From Bacillota bacterium (GTDB taxonomy: Bacteria; Bacillota; Dethiobacteria; DTU022), in assembly GCA_012727685.1 (NCBI GenBank), contig JAAYGO010000033.1, forward strand, positions 1 to 13,355: DNA of 13,355 bases, given 5' to 3'. Below, piece by piece: positions 8,264-13,355 of the stretch; the first letter of the stretch is position 1, and each line of letters begins with the position of its first letter. The notes below the pieces were generated by a model. That model was not told the DNA's origin. It made no database searches and worked only from the letters and a program-made list of their open reading frames with translations. A program made the translations under genes and the position numbers.

Positions 8264-8281
8264 TATATGCACGTGTGCATG
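8264..8281. repeat. 18-nt alternating pyrimidine/purine tract with a dyad
   Basis: TATATGCACGTGTGCATG alternates without a break. It contains the dyad ATGCAC-GT-GTGCAT (8267-8280). Together with the tract at 891-908 it brackets the dehydrogenase-to-aldolase genes. Its function is unknown. Confidence 0.5.
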
Positions 8282-8285
8282 AGCG

Positions 8286-8319
8286 AATTGACCGCCGTAA
8301 ACGGCGGTTAATTCTTTTA
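8286..8319 (+). terminator. Intrinsic terminator of the sugar operon
   Basis: A 12-bp stem AATTGACCGCCG (8286-8297) / CGGCGGTTAATT (8302-8313) with one G-U pair and loop TAAA is followed by CTTTTA. It is the best stop signal after the aldolase gene. The T-run is short, so efficiency is uncertain. Confidence 0.65.
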
Positions 8320-8384
8320 CCGGCCTTTCCGGCATCCGCCTGACCATACCATTTCTTTCCCGTTTCCGTATTGTCTGGAGAAAT

Positions 8385-8399
8385 TAACCCCACGGGTTA
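8385..8399. promoter_or_regulatory. Candidate copper-regulator operator (CsoR-like dyad)
   Basis: The perfect inverted repeat TAACCC-CAC-GGGTTA resembles known CsoR operators such as TACCC-N4-GGGTA upstream of copper export genes. It ends 2 bp before a possible -35 (TTGATA, 8402-8407). No CsoR gene is in the window, so the binding protein is inferred. Confidence 0.4.
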
Positions 8400-8401
8400 G
8401 T

Positions 8402-8429
8402 TTGATACTTCTTCTTTCAATGGTTTTAA
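8402..8429 (+). promoter_or_regulatory. Possible copA promoter adjacent to the dyad
   Basis: TTGATA (8402-8407), a 16-bp spacer and TTTTAA (8424-8429) preceded by TGG, an extended -10 pattern. The match is moderate. Its value is its placement beside the dyad. Confidence 0.3.
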
Positions 8430-8452
8430 CCAAATTTTTCCCACTATAAGTG

Positions 8453-8458
8453 TATAAT
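8453..8458 (+). promoter_or_regulatory. Consensus -10 box upstream of copA
   Basis: A perfect TATAAT, about 47 bp before the copA ribosome binding site, would give a leader of roughly 55 nt. No recognisable -35 lies 16-20 bp upstream, so an activator may be needed, or the upstream promoter may be the real one. Confidence 0.4.
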
Positions 8459-8518
8459 AAGAGGAGAGAGTATTTCTTGCGCCGTTGTACAGAGGGCGTC
8501 CGGCAAGGAGGGAAGAGC

Positions 8519-10975
8519 ATGGCCAGGAAGGAGATAATCAAGATTTCCGGGATGTCCTGCGCCGCCTGCGCGGCCAGGATCGAAAAGGGGCTGCGGGGGT
8601 TGGCCGGGGTCAAGCAGGTCGTTGTCAATCTCGCCCTGGAAGAGGCGGTGGTGGAATATGAGGAGCAGGCGGTCACCAGGGAGAAACTGGTCGCGACCAT
8701 CAAAAACCTTGGCTACGGCGTGATCGACGGAACAACCGGCAGAACGCAGGGAAAAGTCCTGCTTAATGTGGAGGGAATGAGCTGTGCCGCCTGTGCGGCC
8801 CGGATTGAGAAGATCCTAAACCAGTTGGCCGGGGTGAAAAAGGCTACGGTGAACCTGGCGACCGCCAAGGCGACTGTGGAATACGATCCTGCGCAGGTTG
8901 AGGTATCCGCCCTGGTCAAGGCGGTGGATGCCCTCGGTTACCATGCGGAACTGGCGGAGGAGGAACTCCGTGACCGCGAAGAAGAAGCACGGGCCAGGGA
9001 ACGCCGGCGGCTGCGGGGCGAGTTCATCGCCGCGGCGCTGCTCAGTTCTCCCCTGCTTTTGGCGATGATTTTGCACCTGCTTGGGATCAACCCGGGTCTT
9101 CTCCATAATGAGTATTTCCAGTTGATCATCGCCACACCGGTCCAGTTTATTCTTGGTTTCCGGTTCTACCGGAACGCCTTTTACGCGTTACGGGCAAAGA
9201 GCCCGAATATGGATGTCTTGGTCGCCCTGGGGACCTCCGCCGCCTACTTTTTCAGTATCTATAACGGCTTTTTTGCGCCAACCGCACCGGGGACGATGAA
9301 AGCCCTGTACTTTGAGGCGTCGGCTGTGATCATCACCCTGATCCTCCTTGGGAAGTACCTGGAAGCGGTGGCCAAAAGGAGAACCTCGGCGGCGATTAAG
9401 AAGCTCCTGGGGTTGCAGGCAAAGACAGCCCGGGTCATCAGGGACGGGCAAGAGATGGACATCCCTGTTGCCGAAGTAAAGGTTGGCGAGGTCATTATCG
9501 TCCGGCCTGGGGAGAAGGTCCCTGTCGACGGGTGGATTATTGAGGGCAACCCGGCCATCGATGAATCGATGCTCACCGGGGAAAGCCTGCCGGTGGAGAA
9601 GAAGGTTGGCGACCCGGTGACCGGCGCCACGATCAACACCTTCGGCACGTTTAAGTTTAAAGCAACCAAGGTCGGGAAGGATACGGTCCTCGCCCAGATC
9701 ATCAAGATGGTCGAGGAAGCGCAAGGCGCCAAAGCGCCGATCCAGAAGATCGCCGACCGGGTGGCCGGGGTCTTTGTCCCGGTGGTCATCGGTATTGCGG
9801 TGCTCGCCTTCCTGCTCCGGTTCTTGCTCACCGGCGATCTATCCACCGCGGTGATCAGCGCCGTTTCCGTCCTGGTTATTGCCTGCCCTTGCGCTTTGGG
9901 GCTGGCGACGCCGACCGCGATTATGGTTGGGACCGGGAAGGGCGCGGAGAGCGGTATTCTGATTAAAGGCGGGGAACACCTGGAGACGGCCTACAAGATC
10001 GACGCGGTCATCCTGGATAAGACCGGGACCATCACCAAAGGCCGTCCGGAGGTGACCGACCTCGTCCCCCTCAGTGATTTCACAGCGGAGGAAGATATTT
10101 ACCTGGCGGCCATCGTGGAGAAGAAGTCCGAGCATCCTTTGGGGGTCGCGATTTACGAAAAAGGCAAGCAGGAACACGGCGCCCTCCCGGACCCGGAAGA
10201 GTTTACCGCCCTTCCCGGGCAGGGGGTGAAGGCGCGGGTGAGCGTACCAGCCGGCATAACCCGTAAGCCCCTGGCGGGGGTTGAGATCTACCTGGGCACC
10301 CGGAAGCTCATGGAGGAGCAGGGGATTGACTTTGGGGCTGCGGAAAAGGCCTTGACCGGGCTGGAGGACGAAGGGAAGACCGCCATGTTGATGGCTGTGG
10401 ACCGGCAGCCGGCCGCAATCATTGCCGTGGCTGACACCTTGAAGGAGACGGCAAAGGAAGCCGTTGGCGAGCTAGCGGCCATGGGGATTGACGTCTATAT
10501 GCTTACCGGTGACAACCGGAGGACCGCAGCGGCCGTCGCCCGCCAGGTCGGGATTGACAATGTTCTGGCCGAGGTGCTCCCGGAAGAGAAGGCGGAAAAA
10601 GTCGAGGACCTGAAGGAGCAAGGGAAGGTTGTGGCCATGGTCGGCGACGGGATCAACGACGCCCCGGCCCTGGCCGCCGCGGCGATCGGGATCGCCCTGG
10701 GGAGCGGTACGGATGTGGCGATCGAAGCCGCCGGCATCACCCTGCTGCGGGATGATCTAAGAGCGGTTCCCGCCGCCGTCCGCCTCTCCCGGCAGACGAT
10801 GAGGAAGATCAAACAGAACCTCTTTTGGGCTTTTATCTACAACACATTGGGGATTCCTTTTGCCGCCTTTGGGTTCTTGAACCCGGTAATCGCCGGGGCG
10901 GCGATGGCCTTCAGCTCGGTATCGGTCGTCACCAACTCTTTAAGCCTGAAAAGGTTTAATCCCTTTAAAAAGTGA
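8519..10975 (+). CDS. copA: Cu(I)-exporting P1B-type ATPase, CopA
   Basis: An 818-residue membrane pump that expels cytoplasmic Cu(I) using ATP. Two tandem heavy-metal-associated domains each carry GMSCAAC (Cys14/17 and Cys89/92). Eight membrane helices are expected, starting near residue 160. Key motifs are the actuator TGE (353-355), the membrane CPC (456-458), the phosphorylated Asp500 in DKTGT, the nucleotide-domain His539-Pro540 and GDGIND (709-714). Late helices contain FIYN and MAFSS, the YN and MxxSS signatures of Cu(I) rather than Zn or Cd pumps. The start is set by AAGGAGGG (8505-8512) six bases before ATG 8519; an in-frame ATG at 8450 lies on the promoter region. Base composition is clearly more GC-rich, especially at third positions, than flanking genes. 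It stands alone, without copZ or csoR beside it. Confidence 0.96.
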   Translation: MARKEIIKISGMSCAACAARIEKGLRGLAGVKQVVVNLALEEAVVEYEEQAVTREKLVATIKNLGYGVIDGTTGRTQGKVLLNVEGMSCAACAARIEKILNQLAGVKKATVNLATAKATVEYDPAQVEVSALVKAVDALGYHAELAEEELRDREEEARARERRRLRGEFIAAALLSSPLLLAMILHLLGINPGLLHNEYFQLIIATPVQFILGFRFYRNAFYALRAKSPNMDVLVALGTSAAYFFSIYNGFFAPTAPGTMKALYFEASAVIITLILLGKYLEAVAKRRTSAAIKKLLGLQAKTARVIRDGQEMDIPVAEVKVGEVIIVRPGEKVPVDGWIIEGNPAIDESMLTGESLPVEKKVGDPVTGATINTFGTFKFKATKVGKDTVLAQIIKMVEEAQGAKAPIQKIADRVAGVFVPVVIGIAVLAFLLRFLLTGDLSTAVISAVSVLVIACPCALGLATPTAIMVGTGKGAESGILIKGGEHLETAYKIDAVILDKTGTITKGRPEVTDLVPLSDFTAEEDIYLAAIVEKKSEHPLGVAIYEKGKQEHGALPDPEEFTALPGQGVKARVSVPAGITRKPLAGVEIYLGTRKLMEEQGIDFGAAEKALTGLEDEGKTAMLMAVDRQPAAIIAVADTLKETAKEAVGELAAMGIDVYMLTGDNRRTAAAVARQVGIDNVLAEVLPEEKAEKVEDLKEQGKVVAMVGDGINDAPALAAAAIGIALGSGTDVAIEAAGITLLRDDLRAVPAAVRLSRQTMRKIKQNLFWAFIYNTLGIPFAAFGFLNPVIAGAAMAFSSVSVVTNSLSLKRFNPFKK

Positions 10976-11141
10976 GGCTGCGTCGAACTGCAATACAGGC
11001 AATTGATCCCGCCTTTTTGGAGATGAAGTCAGGATTCATCGCACGTGCCCGCGCAAAGGCCATTTATAAGACAGCAGGATGATTCAAAAAGCCCGCCTGG
11101 AGGCGGGCTTTTTATATTGCTTTATTCGTGCGCGCGTCTTT
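10976..11141. other. Convergent intergenic region
   Basis: This gene-free spacer lies between copA and the oppositely oriented ABC-2 permease. Besides the terminator at 11086-11113 it holds short alternating words CGCACGTGC (near 11040-11048) and CGTGCGCGCGT (11127-11137). No further gene is seen. Confidence 0.5.
11086..11113. terminator. Strong bidirectional terminator
   Basis: A perfect stem AAAAAGCCCGCC (11086-11097) / GGCGGGCTTTTT (11102-11113) with loop TGGA. The seven GC pairs plus A5/T5 flanks give a U-run in both directions, so it can end both copA (+) and the exporter operon (-). Confidence 0.93.
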
Positions 11142-11876
11142 TTAATAAATCCACTTCTTTTGTATATTATAGGTGCTGATTAGGAAAAGGCCAGTACCAT
11201 AAGTCACCAGCACTAAGAGGTTAAGCCAGACCGGAATGGAACCACGGTGGCTTACGGCGAGCTTAAGCAGGTCAGCCCCGTAGGTTAAAGGCAGAAGATA
11301 GGAAAGGGGCCGTAAAAAGACCGGCAGGTTGTCCAGGGGTATGAATAAACCGCAAAGAAAGATCATGGGAAACCGGAAGAAGTTTGAGAAAGTCTGCGCC
11401 TCAAAGACTTCACTTACGGAAACCGCGACAAACAACCCGAGAAAGGTGGAGGTCACGGCGATCAAAAGGACACTGATAAAAGCAAAAAACCAATTGATGC
11501 CGGAAAGATCAATCAGGAAAGAAGCAAAAAGAACGGGGATGAAGCCGTTAATAACCCCGAAGATGATGGTGCCAGTGGTTTTGGCCAGCATCAAGAGGTT
11601 TAGACTAATGGGCGCCAGTAACAACCGTTCAAAAGAGCGCTTTTTCCTTTCAAAAGTAATTGTCACCGCCAGCATCGAAGTGGTGCCAAACAAGACGGAC
11701 AAAGCCATGACCCCGGGAAGGATCCCCTTGATGTCCACAGCGCCGCCCGAGCGAATAAAGAACATGAGCGTCCATGAGACAGGGAAAATAATCCCCCAGC
11801 TAATGTTGGGCGGTTTTAAATAGTAGGTTTTTATATCTTTCCGTAAAATACTCCAAAAGGCTAAAGTTTTTTCCAT
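11142..11876 (-). CDS. ABC-2 type transporter permease
   Basis: A 244-residue integral membrane protein of the ABC-2 exporter family. About six helices are visible, with the first hydrophobic run around residues 27-41. A cytoplasmic segment FERKKRSFERLLLAPIS matches the family's conserved loop (compare ERGTLERLLVTP), and the late FRFPMIFLCGLFIPLDNLP matches the conserved region before the last helices. ATG 11876 follows a GAGGGG ribosome binding site by eight bases. The gene start overlaps the 3' end of the ATPase gene by 16 bp, indicating coupled translation. It should form the membrane channel of an exporter with the NatA-like ATPase. Cargo (ion, lipid, peptide or drug) is unknown. Confidence 0.9.
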   Translation of the reverse strand: MEKTLAFWSILRKDIKTYYLKPPNISWGIIFPVSWTLMFFIRSGGAVDIKGILPGVMALSVLFGTTSMLAVTITFERKKRSFERLLLAPISLNLLMLAKTTGTIIFGVINGFIPVLFASFLIDLSGINWFFAFISVLLIAVTSTFLGLFVAVSVSEVFEAQTFSNFFRFPMIFLCGLFIPLDNLPVFLRPLSYLLPLTYGADLLKLAVSHRGSIPVWLNLLVLVTYGTGLFLISTYNIQKKWIY

Positions 11877-12838
11877 TTCTTTTTCCCCTCGTTTTCTGCT
11901 TTCAGTTTTTCAATTTCAATCCCGGTAATTTTGACAAAGACTTCTTCAAGGGAAGGACGGATAATTCTGGCTTCACTGATTTTGATGCTGTTGGCAGCAA
12001 AAAATTTCATGAAGGGCATCAGTTCGATTTTTTCGGTTGATCCGATTCTCACGCTGTGGTCAGATACCTTTTTAATTGTTATCCCGGGGAACCTCTCCAG
12101 CAGGGAGCTTTTTAAAACAGCGCTGGTCTTCTCTATAGTAAACTCAATGATATTTTCCTTTTGCGCTTCCCTCAGCAAATCGTCAACATGGCTGACCTTG
12201 ATTACATTGCCGTCCACGATAAAGCCAATCCGGCGGCAAAGCCATTCCGCTTCTTCAATATAGTGGGTGGTTAAAAAAATGGTCGTTCCCTGCTCATTAA
12301 GGGCTTTTAACAACTCCCTGATCTGGCGCGCGCTTTTCACATCAATACCGGTGGTCGGTTCATCCAAAAACAATATCTCCGGCTCATGGATGATCCCCGC
12401 GGCAATCGTTAGTTTTCTTTTCATTCCTTTGGAATAAGCCTTGAAAGGGCGCTTTCCTGCATCGTCAAGGCCAAACCGGGTCAATAATTCCCAGGCCCTC
12501 TTTTCCCGTTCGCTTCTGCCCATTCCATAGAGGGAGGCGCAGAAAACAAGGTTATCAAACCCGCTCAATTCATCATAAAGATTACTTTCATCAGGGACGA
12601 TGCCGATGATTCGTTGAACTTTTTTAATATCCTTTACACCGTCCTGTCCGGAAATGATGATCTCACCGGATGTCGGTCTCGCCAATCCGGTAAGCATGTT
12701 AATGGTGGTGGTTTTCCCGGCGCCGTTGGGGCCTAAGAACCCAAAGATCTCACCCTTTTCGACGAAAAAACTAATCTCTTTAACAGCCTGAAAATCGCCA
12801 TAATTCTTGCTGAGCTTTGTTATTTCAATTATCTTCAA
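11861..12838 (-). CDS. ABC exporter ATP-binding protein, NatA/CcmA-like
   Basis: A 325-residue single-domain ATPase with a C-terminal extension of the DUF4162 type often found in ABC-2 exporters. Walker A is GPNGAGKTT (36-44), signature YSKGMKRK (135-142), Walker B LFLDEP with Asp159-Glu160, and the H-loop is His192. The Q-loop position reads VPDE, with Asp83 where Gln is usual. The preferred start is TTG at 12838, because GGAGG (12847-12851) lies eight bases upstream and it yields the normal N-terminus. ATG 12862 is possible but has no good ribosome binding site. The start overlaps the regulator's stop region by 14 bp. Expected to drive efflux with the downstream permease; substrate unassigned. 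Confidence 0.92.
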   Translation of the reverse strand: MKIIEITKLSKNYGDFQAVKEISFFVEKGEIFGFLGPNGAGKTTTINMLTGLARPTSGEIIISGQDGVKDIKKVQRIIGIVPDESNLYDELSGFDNLVFCASLYGMGRSEREKRAWELLTRFGLDDAGKRPFKAYSKGMKRKLTIAAGIIHEPEILFLDEPTTGIDVKSARQIRELLKALNEQGTTIFLTTHYIEEAEWLCRRIGFIVDGNVIKVSHVDDLLREAQKENIIEFTIEKTSAVLKSSLLERFPGITIKKVSDHSVRIGSTEKIELMPFMKFFAANSIKISEARIIRPSLEEVFVKITGIEIEKLKAENEGKKKWKKL

Positions 12839-13175
12839 AATCAGAACCTCCGCCCTGTTCATTATTGCTATGATTCAGACTGGTTTTACAACAGTCAGAA
12901 TCTGTGGGAGCAAGTTCGGACAATTCCCTGATGCTTTTTGCGGTTTCTTTGAGGATATCTCGTTCCACATAGTAATGGGTATAATATCCTCTTTTATCGC
13001 CTTTCACAATACCGGCGTTACGCAAAACTTTTAGATGTTGCGAAACGGCTGACTTTGAAATCTTCAACCGTCCGGCTAATGCGCCTACACAATAATTGTG
13101 TACCAAAAGCAACTTCACTATGCGGTAACGGGTTTCATCGGAGAGGGCTTTTAGAGTTTTAACTAATTCAGACAT
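12825..13175 (-). CDS. ArsR-family winged-helix repressor with terminal cysteine pair
   Basis: A 116-residue regulator, typical ArsR length. It begins LKALSDETRYRIV and has the recognition helix around KSAVSQHLKVL (41-51), then the beta wing KGDKRGYYTHYYV. Cys29 (in HNYCVGAL) sits where metal-sensing relatives carry the ELCVC motif, and a Cys95-Cys96 pair lies near the C-terminus. This could form a thiol or metal(loid) site, but the classic CxC is absent. AAGGTGA four bases upstream supports ATG 13175. It is first in an operon with the ABC exporter and likely represses its own promoter until an inducer appears. The inducer is not readable; metal, oxidant or antibiotic are all possible. Confidence 0.9.
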   Translation of the reverse strand: MSELVKTLKALSDETRYRIVKLLLVHNYCVGALAGRLKISKSAVSQHLKVLRNAGIVKGDKRGYYTHYYVERDILKETAKSIRELSELAPTDSDCCKTSLNHSNNEQGGGSDFEDN

Positions 13176-13355
13176 ATTTCACCTTATATATTATTTAGTG
13201 GATACTTAATCAAATTATAAATTGCTAAACTAAAATTGTCAAATCCATAACGTTCTTTGATAGTGTCAAGACACTGTAGGTTTTTTCATCCTCACATTCA
13301 GCAAACATGCACTAAATAACAGCATTGTGTTCAATAAGGTGTTTTAGAGCCACCC
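13176..13355. other. AT-rich upstream region with dyads, no gene seen
   Basis: Besides the promoter, this 180-nt stretch holds the dyad AGTGTC-AA-GACACT (13262-13275), followed 5 bases later by TTTTTT (13281-13286), and a 10-bp inverted pair TTATTTAGTG (13191-13200) / CACTAAATAA (13310-13319). The first copy lies just past the predicted transcription start of the regulator, so it could be a repressor half-site. No start codon for a rightward gene is convincing before the window ends. Confidence 0.45.
13214..13242 (-). promoter_or_regulatory. Consensus sigma-A promoter for the ArsR-ABC operon
   Basis: On the minus strand, TTGACA (13242-13237), exactly 17 bp, then TATAAT (13219-13214). Both hexamers are perfect. 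Transcription should start near 13207, about 30 bases before the regulator ATG. Such a strong core promoter fits control by repression. Confidence 0.88.

Larger units (their letters stand above)
8173..8518. other. 346-nt gene-free interval rich in hairpins
   Basis: No plausible coding sequence is seen. From left to right: CGTGC-TT-GCACG (8179-8190), ACATGC-N11-GCATGT (8232-8254), an 18-nt alternating tract with ATGCAC-GT-GTGCAT (8264-8281), a terminator stem (8286-8313), a short CCGG-CCTTT-CCGG stem near 8320-8333, a TAACCC/GGGTTA dyad (8385-8399) and candidate promoters for copA. The left part belongs to the end of the sugar operon and the right part to copper control. Confidence 0.55.

Noticed and set aside
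9188..9846. Long minus-strand open frames inside copA
   Set aside because: They are antisense shadows of a high-GC gene whose plus-strand motifs are fully intact, with no supporting ribosome binding site or recognisable domain.
13262..13286. Plus-strand terminator at AGTGTC-AA-GACACT with T6
   Set aside because: No plus-strand gene lies upstream to terminate, and the stem is short with a two-base loop; an operator dyad is more likely.
13191..13319. Terminal inverted repeats of a small mobile element
   Set aside because: Only 10 bp match, only about 110 bp lie between them, no target duplication is evident, and the ArsR promoter lies inside.

Overview
The window looks like a chromosomal segment of a Bacillota (Firmicutes) bacterium, probably an anaerobic clostridia-like lineage. 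The evidence is strong AGGAGG-type ribosome binding sites, frequent TTG/GTG starts, a consensus sigma-A promoter, and gene families typical of that phylum. Genus cannot be resolved from sequence alone. One hint about the envelope is that the sugar-binding protein has an ordinary secretory signal peptide and no lipobox cysteine. That fits a cell with a periplasm (a diderm Firmicute) better than a classical Gram-positive, but it is only suggestive.

Positions 1-8172 are a co-directional carbohydrate (probably polyol or ketose) utilisation locus on the + strand. In order it encodes a SorC-family regulator (5' end cut by the window), a zinc-dependent medium-chain dehydrogenase, a complete RbsA/RbsC/RbsB-type sugar ABC importer, an FGGY sugar kinase and a class II (zinc) aldolase. 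Together they suggest import, oxidation of an alcohol to a ketose, ATP-dependent phosphorylation and retro-aldol cleavage, under a sugar-phosphate-sensing repressor or activator. The actual substrate is not readable from the sequence. A hairpin terminator at 8286-8313 ends the locus.

Positions 8314-10975 hold a copper control region and a stand-alone Cu(I)-exporting P1B-type ATPase (CopA) with two N-terminal metal-binding domains. It is visibly more GC-rich than its neighbours, and a TAACCC-N3-GGGTTA dyad resembling CsoR operators lies upstream. No CsoR or CopZ gene is in the window. A strong bidirectional terminator at 11086-11113 separates it from the next operon.

Positions 11142-13242 carry a minus-strand operon of three overlapping genes: an ArsR-type regulator, a NatA-like ABC ATPase and an ABC-2 permease. 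A perfect TTGACA-N17-TATAAT promoter drives it. It is most likely an inducible exporter whose signal and cargo are unknown.

I found no tRNA, rRNA, CRISPR array or recognisable transposase. The window contains mostly known families. The less ordinary signals are two perfect 18-nt alternating purine/pyrimidine tracts bracketing the sugar operon, a cluster of hairpins after the aldolase gene, and several family-atypical motif residues.
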